DNA from: Charina bottae
Lineage: Eukaryota; Chordata; Lepidosauria; Squamata; Charinaidae
Length of the DNA stretch: 64,000 nt
NCBI GenBank assembly: GCA_023362775.1
Contig: JALMGJ010000001.1
Location: 89,716,501-89,780,500, forward strand
Direction: 5' to 3'
In this document: piece after piece, positions 34,916 through 45,430 of the stretch
How the letters are laid out: the number at the start of each line of letters is the position of its first letter
Numbering within the stretch: the stretch's first letter is position 1
Program-made: the position numbers and the translations under genes
The notes under the pieces: model-generated
Database searches by the model: none
What the model was told of the DNA's origin: nothing
What the model saw: only the letters and a program-made list of their open reading frames with translations

Positions 34916-35799
34916 ATTGCCCCTGAAGGTGGCAGCACCTAGCCAAGCTTGCCTATCAAAAAAAAAAAGCTGTATGACAGAATGGAGAAGGTAAGCACCA
35001 TCTGCCATCCTGCCAGGTGATCTCCCAGACATACAAACTGTACTTGTGATAACCCTATAATCAGAAAGAGATGAGAGGAAAATCAGATAAGGATTTTCAT
35101 ACACAGAGTTTCATAGGCAGGAAAAGCTGAAACGGGCTAAGAAGCTGGCAGGAAGGAGTTGAGTAGAGTTGGAGCTGAACTCAGAGTGGGAGAAGAGAAA
35201 CGGTCAGCAATCAAAAATGAAATTAGGCAGTGTCAGGTTGCTGAAAGAGATGTGCATCCCACAACGGTTCAAGATCACCAAACAGAAAGATGGCATGGGG
35301 TGAGATTTCTCTACACAACAGATACCCAGAGTGAGAAGAGGATCTGAAGGCACAAGGAAACTTGCTAGCCACAAAAGATTGCCAGCTGAGTTTTACCTGA
35401 AGCCCTTAATTAACTCTATGGACAATTTAGTAGCAACTACATTTTAAAATAAGCAGAGAGTTACATTAGCAGAAGCAATACTGCTCCAGACAGGAAGACA
35501 GTTAATCACAGAATGATAGAGCAATTTGGCTGTAAAATAATTTGCCATATTCCATTCTCCTTGGAAGGCAGAGGAAAGAAGGGAGGGGAAGCTGAAGCCC
35601 TGCTGGTATGCGGTAGCCAAATGCTGCTTACATAATAATACAGCTGAAAGAGCCAGTCTTGTAGAGAAATTAATATTTTTCTTCTTGAATAGAAGAGGGG
35701 AAATGATCTGGTTCACAAGAAGATCTTTTGTGCTGTGTTTTGTCTGATCAATCCTTAGAATTCGCAACACGAATACTAACCAGACCTGGTTGGTATTTT
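34916..35799. other. Unassigned DNA
   Basis: No gene is seen. The 145-codon reverse frame at 35444-35881 has no domain and spans into an old repeat. Confidence 0.4.
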
Positions 35800-36145
35800 G
35801 ATGACCACCAGTAAATTCCAGGACTATATAGTCGATTGGGAAGTTGGAAAAACATCTCCAGAGAAGGCAATGACAAACCACTTCTATACCAATGTGAAGA
35901 AAATTTACATGGAGCTGTTCATTAAAACATCAAGAGTTCAGCTTGGCTTGAAGAAGACTTTGCACCTACAAAGATGCAATAGCCTTAGAAGCAATGCAAT
36001 CAAAATGTATAACAATGTTATGTCTTCCTGGATCTGTGCCAAAATGCATTCTTCAACTGGAATTGGGTTGTGCTTCTATGGAAGCCTGCATGAGAATTTG
36101 TCATCTGAAATACTGGCAGAAATAGATTCAGTCCATCCTAATTGA
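35800..36145 (+). repeat. Possible old SINE-like repeat
   Basis: The words CAGAGAAGGCAATGACAAAC, CACTTCTATACC and AAGAGTTCAGCTTGGCTTGA resemble older CORE-SINE-type tails (compare GGCAATGGCAAACCACTTC at 61340). The 115-codon frame at 35798-36145 is probably incidental. Confidence 0.35.
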
Positions 36146-36324
36146 TAACTTTTTCCCTCTTGAAAAAAGGGCTTTGTTTTTTAATTTGTCCTGTCACCTC
36201 TCAGCCCAAATCCTTTTAATGCTTGGACCACAGAAAGCTATCTTAAAGGCAAAGAAAGAATCCTTATCTTGAGTTGCAAAATGACAGATCAAAAATTCCA
36301 ATAGAAGAGAATATATCTAGCTCA

Positions 36325-36470
36325 GAGTTGAACTGTGGAGTCCTTGATGCTCTCTGAGCTACTGTATATACCCCACACTTACTCACCCTGATGATGTTAC
36401 CTAGTTGGATAGTGAAACATCTGCAATCAAACAACCAAGCTCAGAGAGCACCAAGGACTCCACAGATCAA
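36325..36470 (+). mobile_element. Penelope-like element terminal fragment with hammerhead-like motif
   Basis: It shares AGCTACTGTATATA, CCACACTTACTCACC and AAGCTCAGAGAGCACCAAGG then ACTCCACAG with 40205-40340 and with the 3' end of the Penelope copy at 58681. The motif CTGATGA...GTGAAAC lies at 36388-36416, followed by ATC rather than GTC. At the left, CTGTGGAGTCCTTGATGCTC (36335-36354) is the inverted copy of the right-hand end, as found in Penelope terminal repeats. Confidence 0.75.
36388..36418 (+). ncRNA. Hammerhead-like motif, decayed
   Basis: CTGATGA and GAAAC are intact, but the stem II partner of GTTACC has become GGATAG and the cleavage triplet GTC has become ATC. Stem I bases GCA are also lost. 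Confidence 0.45.
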
Positions 36471-37687
36471 AAATTTCAAACTATTGTTATGGGGGCCATA
36501 ATAAACTATTGTTATGAGGACCCTTTTGAATTCCTCACAATTTTTCCAACATCTATCTTGCATAAAAGAACATTCACGCTATTGAGGTTTAATGCCTTAC
36601 TTCCAAAGGTGTTAGAACAGTAGAAAGGAGATTTCAGTAACATCCCATTTTCAGAACACCTCTGTCCATGCTCAGACAAAGACTTTAAGACTATTCCAGA
36701 CATCTTTCATGGTAAATTCAATAATAAAATTAAATAAATAAATAAATGGTGAAGAGGAGGACTGTATACAGGCTACTTCCCATTGATTTGAAAAAGCCAG
36801 AAGCCAAATTATTCCACAACATTCTTTCCAGCTGAAAAAAAACAGCACTTCAACAAGAAATAGTGGTACTGCTATCAAAAGCAGCAGACTTCAGAAAGGC
36901 AGGAAAAAGAGCAATAATGGGGGAGGAGTCTTGGAAATCTGATATATTTGCAATGATCTATTTTGAAACACATCACAAAAGTCTCTCCAATGGCTAGTTG
37001 TGAATAAAGAGCTGACTTTCACACATGTAGGCTCTAAACCCGTTTCTGCACTTGCAAGCCCTGTGAAGTTGGAATTCTATAACTGGGTGCTCCATCACTC
37101 TCCATATGGGCAGCTTATCTAGCATCACGTGAGAATAACAGCAATTTCTTAACTAAGTCCATTTAAGCAGCTAAAGAGAAGCTAGCTCCAAACATTAAAC
37201 TGCCGTTGAAATGAGAGGGGGAAAAAAGCTGAACTGTACAGTTCGTTATCTGGTGAAGAATTTTCCCCATGGACGCCTCCAAATGTGATTCATGCAGGGT
37301 TATGCTGAAAACCTTAACTTGTATTCAAATTGCTTTTGAGATGGAAAATACAAGCTCATTTATAAATAATACACTGAGCAATAGATACCCTTTTCCCAAG
37401 GATCCACACTCCACTAGAGACCAGAAAAAGAGTTTTTACAAAAAAGCTCTTTAAAAGGTCAAGGGAGATATTTTCTGAGCTGCATTTGTACTAGACAGAA
37501 ATTAAAACCAAGCCTTCTTTGGGTATTTTCAGTGCAATTCACTGTAGCTGTACAGAAAACATCCATCAACTGTCCTGGAACTTGTAAAAAAAAAAAGGAC
37601 ACGAGTTAGGTTCTGTGGTTTTATTTGCATCAAAACAGGTTGGTCTCTGAGAGCATGGAAAATATAAGATGAAATCAAGAGTTCAAC
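36471..37687. other. Unassigned, repeat-poor DNA
   Basis: No gene or nameable repeat except a short AAAT run near 36735. The stretch 37040-37400 is of mixed composition without repeats and could be conserved, but I cannot test that. Confidence 0.35.
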
Positions 37688-38004
37688 TGACTGCAGAGGG
37701 ATTTAGCTCTCAGTGGTTTAGCTTTCAATGGTTTTCATATGCACAGTTAAGAGATTTAAGATAGATAACAGGACATTTGGAATTGAACAGCACAAGACAG
37801 AATCTGAAATTGAACTACTGTATGTACAAATGATGAACATGTAATTGCTAAAATGCATCAACTTTGGTTGAAATTTGAAACAGAAGAAGAACAAGTGAAA
37901 GAGTGTATGATAAAATGGGCTAAGAACTTTGGACATAATATAGTGATGTAACAATGGGAAAATATGTGCCTGAAAGGACTGAAATTTACATTTCAATCAT
38001 ATAC

Positions 38005-38225
38005 ATAGCCAGTCTGGTGTAGTGGTTAAGGCATCAGGCTAGAAACTGGGAGACCGTGAGTTCTAGTCTTGCCTTAGGCACAAAGCCAGCTGGGTGACCC
38101 TGGGCCAGTCACTTTCACTCAGCCCTAAGGAGGAGGTAATGGCAAACCACTTCCAAAAAACCTTGCCAAGAAAACTGCAAGGACTTGTCCAGGCAGTCTC
38201 CGAGAATCGGACACGATTGAACAGA

Positions 38226-38267
<42 letters not shown>

Positions 38268-38270
38268 TTA
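38005..38270 (+). mobile_element. CORE-SINE, tail type 2 (BovB-like end), inside L1
   Basis: The head is GCCAGTCTGGTGTAGTGGTT with B-box-like GAGTTCTAGTCTTGCC and CORE segment GGTGACCCTGGGCCAGTCAC. After that it departs from type 1: GGCAAACCACTTCC, CAAGAAAACTGCAAGGACTT, then GAGAATCGGACACGATTGAA, which is BovB-like, and an (AAT)n run of about 14 units. It interrupts L1 ORF2 between GLKFT and LKENF. Confidence 0.92.
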
Positions 38271-38580
38271 AAAGAGAACTTTTATAAAATAATGCACTGT
38301 TGGTACTTGACTCCAGAAAAAATACCTAGAATGTATAAAGGCACTTCAAATTTATGCTGGAAATGTGGAAAACATGAAGGGTTATTTTATCATGCCTGGT
38401 GGACTTGCAAAAAAGCCAGAAAATTTTGGGTTCAAATACACACAATGATACAAAGAATTTTAAAGATTAATATTCAACTGAAACCAGAACTTTTGTTGTT
38501 GGGACTAATTGGATAGGCAATTAGAAAAGGGTTATGGAAAGTTGCTTTTATATATAACTGCTGCGAGATTATATGCACAG

Positions 38581-38640
<60 letters not shown>

Positions 38641-38642
38641 TG
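38581..38642. repeat. (TATC)n microsatellite within L1 ORF2
   Basis: About 15 units sit between LYAQ and the continuation of L1. Part of ORF2 appears duplicated beyond it (a second LYAQKWKDSE at 38745). Confidence 0.95.
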
Positions 38643-39199
38643 TATGGCAGCACATCATACATATTACAAATATATTATATTAAAAGCTGGAAATATAAAA
38701 AGTTATATAGAAAATATAATAATATATCAATTTTCTATATTATATGCACAAAAATGGAAAGACTCTGAAATACCCACAACGGAGGAATGGCTGGTGAAGA
38801 TGACAGAATTAGCAGAGATGGCAAAATTGACTTGTCTGGTTAGAGAAAGGACAATAACCACATTTATTAATGACTGGAAACCCCTTATGGACTTTTTGCT
38901 GAAAAGAGAAAAAAAGATGAACTTGTGATTTATGGGTTTGATGATTAGAATGGGTAGACTATGGAAAGACGGAAATTAGGTTAAAACCTTACACAGAGAG
39001 GGTAAAATATAAATGGACTTGTAACTACTGTTAAGAAGATTGGAAGCCTCTTCTTTATAACTTTTTCTATTCTTTTCTTTTTCTTCTCTATTTCTTTCTT
39101 TGCATTTCTTTTTTACTTCCTTATTACTCTTCTTTACTTTCTTTACTTTAATCAAAGATTCTTTACAGTAATCAAATAAAAAATATCCTGGGTACACAC

Positions 39200-40195
39200 A
39201 GAGGAACAAGCCTTGCTGAAGGAAAATCAAGGCTACACAAAGATAAATCCTGCCTCAGCAATCTTTCAGAGTTTTTTTAAGAGTGTCAAAAGTCATGTGG
39301 ATGGAGTCCACATTGTCAACACTGTATTCTTGGATTTTCAAAAAGCCTTTGACAAATTTCCTCATCAAACACTCTTGAATAAACTTAGTGGCCTTGGGAT
39401 AATAGGACCTAACCTTTTCTGGATAACCAATTGCTTAAAAGCAGAAAACAAACGTAGGAATAAATGGGCAATTTTCTCAATGAAGCGAAGTAAGAAGTGA
39501 AGTTCCTCAAGGATCTGTGTTCGAACCAGTTCTTTTTAACGTGTTCATAAATTATCTGGACTTAGGGATAAGCAGTGAGACAGCCACGTTTGTGGGGGAT
39601 TCTAAACTATTCATGGTGGTAAAAAATAAAAGTGATTAAAAAGCTCCAGAAGGATTTATTTAAACTGGGTGAATCATCAATCAAATGAGAAATGTAATTT
39701 AGTTTCATTGTAAAGTGATGCACATTGGGGGGGGGGGAATTCCCCAACTTTACATATATATTGATGAGATCTGAGCAGTCTGTAATTGGCCAACCAAGCA
39801 AAAAATCTTGGAATTAGAATGGATACCTCAATGAAGATGTCAACTTCGTGTGCAGCAGCTTTGAAAAAGGTGAAACTCCACACTAGGGATCATTAAGAAA
39901 GGCAATGAATATAAAAGCACCCAATACCATAATGACCTTATATGATTGCATTTGCATATTTAAAAAAGGATGTAATGGAGATGGAAAAAATCCTGAAGAC
40001 GGTTACCAAAATGATCTAGGACTTTGAATGCCTTCCTTGAGAAAGGGCTAGAACATTTTGGAATCTTTAACTTAGAAAAGAGGTGACTGAGGACATGGCT
40101 GAAGTGTTTAAATTCTCCAAGTGTGGTATGAAGAAAGAAGACAGGAAAAGTTTTTCTCCCTGTCTCAAAATCCTAGAACTACTAAGGAGAAAACC
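39200..40195 (+). pseudogene. CR1-like LINE reverse transcriptase fragment
   Basis: The plus strand reads VKSHVDGVHIVNTVFLDFQK then AFDKFPHQTLLNKLSGLGI: the RT FLDFQKAFD box. The downstream DNA reads EVPQGSVFEPVLFNVFINYL and DLGISSETATFVGDSKLF after frame changes, a degraded SVLGP / FADDTKL region. The last part (40080-40195) gives GDMAEVFKFSKCGMKKEDRK, a CR1/L3-type C-terminal region. Frameshifts are frequent and a G run interrupts at 39727-39737. Confidence 0.8.
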
Positions 40196-40204
40196 CCAAA
40201 ACTG

Positions 40205-40340
40205 GCAGGGCAAGCTACTGTATATAAACAGGGAGCAAACCCCACACTCACCAGCACTGATGACGTTACCTAGTCAGGTAATGAAATGTCTGCAAGCAAA
40301 CAACCAAGCTCAGAGAGCACCAAGGACTCCACAGTATATA
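40205..40340 (+). mobile_element. Penelope-like terminal fragment with hammerhead-like motif
   Basis: It holds AGCTACTGTATATAAACAGG, CCCACACTCACCAGCA, then CTGATGACGTTACC-TAGTCA-GGTAATGAAAT and GTCTGC (40257-40291), followed by CAAGCTCAGAGAGCACCAAG and GACTCCACAG. The TATATAA word lies about 45 bases before the motif. It matches the end of the element at 58681. No coding part is attached. Confidence 0.78.
40257..40290 (+). ncRNA. Hammerhead-like motif with intact stem II
   Basis: CTGATGA, an unpaired C, GTTACC-TAGTCA-GGTAAT (6-bp stem), then GAAAT and GTC, with GCA before and TGC after able to pair. Only the GAAAC to GAAAT change departs from the core pattern. Confidence 0.55.
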
Positions 40341-42029
40341 AAAATACTGTTTTTTCCGTGCCTTTCTGTTTCTACTGAATGCAGTCTTTGCTTCTTTATA
40401 ACTGAAACACTTAAAGGAAAACCAGATTTACCTGTATGTCAGCTTATTTCATTGTACAGTGTTTATAATTCTTATTTTTTGAAAAAGTTGTCTGTTAGAA
40501 TCTTAAGGTAAAAAGATATATTACAATGAAGATTCAAATACAGTAAGTAGATTTTCAGTCCACACAGAGGTATGGTGAAAATCAAAAGGCCTTCAGACTT
40601 GATTTAGAGTCCCACTGTGCCAATGCCAGGGGCCACAAGCAGAAGTTCAGTGGCAGATACATGAGATTCACCAGTATTCAAGCTGATATAGAAAAGATAC
40701 CCTAAATCTGAGAAAATGTAAAAGTGTTCCACGGAATATGATTCATCCTGCCAAGATTTGTTATTGCAAACAGGACAATATTTTGTTGGGTCTGTTAGTG
40801 TATGTTTTACCTCCTGGGTCCAATAGATCAGATCTTAGCATTTATTTTCAGAGGCACTCTGGGGTTGCAAATGGCATGCTCAGCTTCTCTTTAAACTGCG
40901 TTGAGCACAAAGGCAAGCATGCCCTTTGCATTCATAAAGTTTGAATTAAAAGCCCTAAGCAAAACTGCTGTTTCCCAAGGGTGGGGGGGAGGGGGAACAT
41001 CTGTTTTGGCAGAGACTCAGAATAACATTCATAATCCTGAAAACTGTAGCAGAATCAGATTCCAAATCCCTATCAGCAAATCTCACAAGCAAAAGATTTG
41101 TTGCAGGCTCAAATTCTAAACAGAGTGTAATCAAAAGCAAAGGTACAGGCTGGTCCAGAAGCCCAACAGCTGCAACTGAGCTGGGAGTGCCACCACAGCA
41201 GCCAGCAAACATTTCTGCAGAAATGCTCTGGGTTTATTGGTGCTCCTGAAGCATGCTTACAAGCAACAGATGTTTCAGACAACCAAAAGAACAGGGGGAA
41301 GGTTGCAGTCAAAATTGGAAGTGCAATCAATAAGAAAATACAGTCAGTAGAGGATTTATAGGAGATGAATCCAGTAAGGGGTGATTTTTTTAAAATGGAA
41401 CAATGGCATTACTTTTTGGATTACTGACTTAACCTGAGGTTGCAAGGCCAAAAATGGAAATGCACAGCTGTGTGGATGCCACAAGTTCATGCAGCCCCTA
41501 GGTTTCAGCACAAAATTTGGATCCTGTGAATCTCAATATTCAGTTTTCATTTTTTGTAAAAAGAAAGTTCCTGAACTGTTTTGGAATTATGACGGTGAAC
41601 ACTTCTTGACATATCTCTATTGCATTTGCAAATAGCTGGTAAATTCATGATATGGAGTCCCATTGGTGATCATTTCACCTGGCAGATACAAGGAAGGAAT
41701 GAGACCCAACTCAGATTGAGCAGGCTCTTCCAACAGTTTTGTCACAGCAGCATTCCCAACCTGTGAACTACCCTCCAGTTTTGAATGAACTAAAATATTG
41801 ATCAGTCCCAACTAGTATATTTGGTGGCCATTTTGGAGGTGATGGAAGCTGTAATCTTCCACATTTAAAAAGAACCAGGTTGGAGAAGCCTACTTTATAG
41901 TAAAAAAATAAAATCTACTTCCACATTGGGTAGGTAAGTCCCATCAGCTGGGTTATAATAATATGCAAAAGCACTGGAATCCTAGAAAACACTGTAGGCA
42001 TGCTATGTTAATCTATGGTAGCCCAAAAT
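40341..42029. other. Unassigned, repeat-poor DNA
   Basis: About 1.7 kb with no gene or nameable repeat. Frames at 40738-41330 on both strands have no domain. Confidence 0.4.
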
Positions 42030-42145
42030 GAGAAGGAGCTGGTAGCATCTTTTCAGGCTAACACATTTTATTAATGACTTTAATACATTTTATTTATGCC
42101 TTTTAATAAAATGTGTTTATCTGAAAAGCTGCTACCAGACACTTT
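42030..42145. repeat. Imperfect inverted repeat
   Basis: The left arm AGCTGGTAGCATCTTTTCAGG then CTAACACATTTTATTA (about 42035-42073) and the right arm TAATAAAATGTGTTTATCTG then AAAAGCTGCTACCAG (about 42104-42138) are reverse complements with few mismatches. It may be a fold-back repeat. The class is unknown. Confidence 0.6.
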
Positions 42146-42622
42146 ATTTTTGTAAGTCTTGAGGAAACTTTTGATTTTCCTCAAAATTGTTAGCTGTTTT
42201 GTCTAAGGTAGAATTTTTATGTAATCCAGGCAAGCTGCTACTAAATTTTATTCTAAACTTCTGCATTAAGACAAAGCAGCTACCTAAACTTTGATCACTG
42301 CTCATTCTTGCTGTATCCTCAAGCATCTTCTACGCCTCCCCTCTTAAAAGAATTATAGCCAAATCTAAAGGAATAAAGCCAGAGTTAATAGTGAAAAGCA
42401 AATCCTTCCAAGAGGGAAAAAGGAGAATAGAGAGCACACAGTCATTCACAAACAGACAAGATCAAGCAGCTTCCTCTTGACATGGTAAGGCAAAACGTGA
42501 AGCTACCCCCAGCAGAAGATGCCCAAGTCCACAAGTAACTAAGACAGCAAGGAAATACAATAAAGTCAATGCTACTTGTCTGCTGCAGATGCATGCTGGG
42601 CTCAACAGCTGTGGTCAGTTAC
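42146..42622. other. Unassigned DNA
   Basis: No gene or nameable repeat. Confidence 0.4.
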
Positions 42623-42630
42623 TGCTAGGA

Positions 42631-42901
42631 CAGGGCTTTCCAAAGTTTTCCCGCGGCGACACACCAACCGGTGTTGGTGTGTCGCCGCGGGAAAACCCGG
42701 AAGTGCCGCCGTTGCGGTAGCGTGCAAAAACCCGGAAGCGCTGCTGCCGCTTTCAGGTTTTTGCGTGCCGCCGTTGGTGTGTCGCCGCAGGAAAACCCGG
42801 AAGCGCTGATGATGATCAGCGCTTCCGGGTTGTGTGGCGACACACCAGACTGTGTGTGGCGACACACTTTTGTGTCACGACACAGAGTTTGGAAAGCTCT
42901 G
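42631..42901 (-). mobile_element. hAT-type MITE, hairpin subfamily
   Basis: The ends are CAGGGCTTTCCAAAGTTTTC and AGAGTTTGGAAAGCTCTG, with a perfect duplication TGCTAGGA (42623-42630 and 42902-42909). The interior has three GTGTCGCCGC-type blocks and the hairpin GGAAGCGCTGATGATGATCA then GCGCTTCC. The terminal block TTGGTGTGTCGCCGC is repeated internally. Confidence 0.93.
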
Positions 42902-42909
42902 TGCTAGGA

Positions 42910-43189
42910 AATGGCACCAAGGAAGCAGACATGAGAAGGTACTGTACTGAGTAATTCAGGAGCTCTAAATAAATGTTTTAAAAGGAGCAGATTCTGCCAG
43001 CAAAGGAGGGGGGGAAAGTAAGAACACAGTACAGAAGGATCTGGGGAGTGGCAGAACTATGGGAAAATGGCCAGAATTAATCTACAAAGTCAGTAGTCAC
43101 AATGATTATAGCACCTCAAGATAAAGCAAGTCATGGGTATTCTCTTGAAAGAAAAAAAGTGTTAAAATATACTGGAAACAAATTGAGGG
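42910..43189. other. Unassigned DNA, left edge of L2
   Basis: No gene is seen. The GC content rises from about 43170, where the L2 5' region begins. Confidence 0.4.
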
Positions 43190-43572
43190 AAGGGGGAGAG
43201 AGAGAGAAGAGTAAAGAGACGGGAACCAAAGGGCAGGCCATTTTCGGGGAAGACGCCTCCGGTGTTTGTTGCCGGTGGCGTATTCTGGCCCTCCGTGTTC
43301 AAACCCAGGCCCTGGACGACAGATCCTCGAGAGCCCTGGTCTCCGGCTGCTGCTTCTCAAGGCCAGGTCAGTGAACAACAAGGCCCCCCTCATATGTGAT
43401 TTGATCACAGAGGAGGGGGCAGACCTGGCTTGTATCACCAAGACCTGGCTGGGCCCAGAGGGGGGGGGTAGCCCTCTCAGAAATATGCCCAGCCGGGTTC
43501 CAGGTGTGGCACCAGCCGAGACACCAGGGCAGGGGAGGAGGGGTGGCGGTTGTCATCCAAGAATCTCTAATG

Positions 43573-43834
43573 CAGGGCTTTCCAAAGTTTTTCCCGCGGC
43601 GACACACCAACCGGCGTTGGTGTGTCACCACGGGAAAACCCGGAAGTGCGGCAGCACGCAAAAACCCGGAAGCGCTGCTGCCGCTTTCAGGTTTTGCACG
43701 CTGCAGTTGGTGAGTCACTGCGGGGAAACCCGGAAGCGCTGATGATGATCAGCGCTTCCGGGTTGTGTGGCGACACACCGGACTGTGTGTGGTGACACAC
43801 TTTTGTGTCGCGACACACAGTTTGGAAAGCTCTG
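43573..43834 (-). mobile_element. hAT-type MITE inside L2 endonuclease
   Basis: The ends are CAGGGCTTTCCAAAGTTTTT and ACACAGTTTGGAAAGCTCTG, with a perfect duplication CTCTAATG (43565-43572 and 43835-43842). The structure is the same as 42631-42901, only about 700 bp away and in the same orientation. The interior hairpin GGAAGCGCTGATGATGATCA lies at about 43732-43751. Confidence 0.94.
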
Positions 43835-44034
43835 CTCTAATGACTCACAGAGGCTCTGCTCCGCAAGTAGCCGGTTGTGAGACCGTTTTTCAAGTTGGGT
43901 TCCCGAGAACAGTTGGGAGTGTTGCTACTGTACCAGCCTCCCTGCTGCATAGCAACCTCCCTGCCTGAGCTGCTGGAGGCCGTCTCGGGGTTGGCGGTGG
44001 TGTTCCCAGGCTTATAGTTCTGGGGGACTTCAAC

Positions 44035-44997
44035 TTGCCGTCCCTGGGACGTGCCTCGGAAGCGGCTCGGGAGTTCATGGCTACCATGGCAGCCAAGGGC
44101 CTGTTCCAGATAATTCGAGACCCGACTCGAGACAGTGGTCTCACCCCGAGCTTGGTTTTCTTGTCTGAGCAGTGGCAGTGTGATCTGAGGGGAGAGTTAG
44201 ATCTGTCCCCGTTGTCATGGTCAGACCACGCCCTGGTGACCCTGAAATTCTCTTGTGCCGCTCCACTCCGCAGGGAGGCAGGACCCATTCGATTGGTCCG
44301 CCCCCAGCGACTTATGGACCTTATAGGGTTTCAGAGGGAGCTGGGGGTTATATCCGAGGATCTGCTGCACAGCCCAGCGGTTGTCCTGGCCGCAGCCTGG
44401 AATAGGGAAGCGGCCGGGGCCTTGGACAGGATCATGCCTGTGCGACCTCTCTTGCCATGTTCAGCTTGTCCATCCCCGTGGTTCACGGAGGAGTTGAGGG
44501 TTTTGAAGAGGGTTAAGAGACGTCTGGAACGCCGCTGGAGAAAGACAAAGACTGAATCTGACCGAACACAAGTTAGAGCTGCTGTTAAGGCCTACCTTGT
44601 GGCGGTAAGAGCGGCGAAACGTAAATATTTCTCCGCTCTTATTGCCTCCGCAGAATGCCACCCGACGGCCCTGTTTAAGATTACTAGATCTCTTCTGGGT
44701 CAAATGCAATCAGTTACCCATTTGCAGGGTCGTTCGGAGGAGTTTGCAGAGCATCTGCAGGAGAAAATCGCTCAGATTCATTCTAAGTTGGACTCTAAGC
44801 GTGAAGCACAGTCCGGGGAGATGCCAGAGGAACGTACTTACCCTGTTATCTGGGAACGGATTGATCCTGTTGGACCTGAGGAAGTGGACAGGATCCTTCG
44901 GACTGTAAATGCCACCACGTCATCTAGACCCCTGCCCTTCCTGGCTAATAAAATCGGCCCAGGAGGTGACGTGTGGCTGGGTCCAAGCGATGGTTAA
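44035..44997 (+). pseudogene. L2 ORF2 endonuclease C-terminal part and linker
   Basis: The open frame covers about 320 codons. Just upstream in the same frame lies LIVLGDFN, the aspartate- and asparagine-bearing box of APE-type endonucleases. Within it come RDSGLTPSLVFLSEQW, SPLSWSDHALVTLKF (the SDH catalytic box) and PWFTEELRVLKRVKRRLERR, a linker rich in basic residues, then HPTALFKITRSLLG. The enzyme would nick the target DNA to prime retrotransposition. After TVNATTSS the frame runs into 20 or so meaningless residues, because the true continuation (DPCPSWLIKS) lies in the next frame, so one or two bases were lost or gained near 44925. It is a broken transposon gene, not a host gene. Confidence 0.88.
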
Positions 44998-45430
44998 TAC
45001 ATCCTTGAGGGAGGGGTTGTTTCTGGCTGCCTTTAAGGAGGCGCTGGTACACCCCCTCCTCAAGAAACCATCCCTGGACCCTACTGTGTTGGACAATTTT
45101 CGTCCTGTTTCCCACCTTCCCTTTTTGGGAAAGGTGGTTGAGAAAGTGGTGGCATTGCAACTCCAGAGGATTCTGGAGGAAACGGATTATCTAGACCCCT
45201 TTCAGTCAGGTTTCAGGCCAGGATATTGGACAGAGACTGCATTGGTCGCGCTTATGGATGATCTCTGGCGGGAGCGGGATGGAGGCAGTGCATCCATCCT
45301 GGCTCTCTTGGACCTCTCAGCGGCTTTCGATACCATCGATCATGGTATCCTCTTGGGTCGGCTCAGGGAGTTGGGGGTGGGTGGCGTGGTTTTACGCTGG
45401 TTCACCTCCTTCCTCCTTGGGTGGTGGACA
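44920..45430 (+). pseudogene. L2 ORF2 reverse transcriptase, N-terminal part
   Basis: The frame reads LDPCPSWLIKSAQEV, VHPLLKKPSLDPTVLDNFRP, VSHLPFLGKVVEKVVALQLQ, FQSGFRPGYWTETALVALMD and LLDLSAAFDTIDHGILLGRL: RT fingers and palm up to the LDLSAAFDT box that carries the first catalytic aspartate. It ends at FTSFLLG. The second aspartate pair (YADD) is absent because the element is cut off, so no enzyme could form. The frame as read runs on into unrelated DNA to 45532. Confidence 0.88.

Larger units (their letters stand above)
37688..39185 (+). pseudogene. L1 LINE 3' half, interrupted by a SINE and a microsatellite
   Basis: Plus-strand frames give MHQLWLKFETEEEQVKECMI, KWAKNFGHNIV and, after the SINE, LKENFYKIMHCWYLTPEKIP, LCWKCGKHEGLFYHAWWTCK (CCHC zinc knuckle), ILKINIQLKPELLLLGLIG, LLYITAARLYAQ, then a TATC microsatellite, then KWKDSEIPTTEEWLVKMTEL and FINDWKPLMDFLLKREKKMN with a stop near 38927. 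The 3' UTR runs to AATCAAATAAAAAAT near 39185. Stops at 37950 and 38515 and the insertions make it dead. RT and endonuclease are missing. Confidence 0.9.
43190..45430 (+). mobile_element. L2 LINE, endonuclease and partial RT, interrupted by MITE
   Basis: This is the best-preserved LINE in the window. Endonuclease begins near 43345 (KARSVNNKAPLICDLITEEG then ADLACITKTWLGPEGG). A hAT MITE cuts it at 43573-43834. Endonuclease then resumes to the GDFN motif near 44025 and the SDH motif near 44223. The linker and RT follow up to LRWFTSFLLG, where the copy stops abruptly at about 45425. The missing remainder would carry the catalytic YADD box and the 3' UTR. One frameshift near 44925 separates the two coding pieces. 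Confidence 0.92.

Noticed and set aside
35798..36145. 115-codon frame considered as an exon
   Set aside because: It overlaps an old SINE-like repeat and shows no domain or splice sites.
38228..38268. Poly-asparagine stretch in a 140-codon frame
   Set aside because: It is the (AAT)n tail of a SINE translated in one frame and joined by chance to L1 coding sequence.
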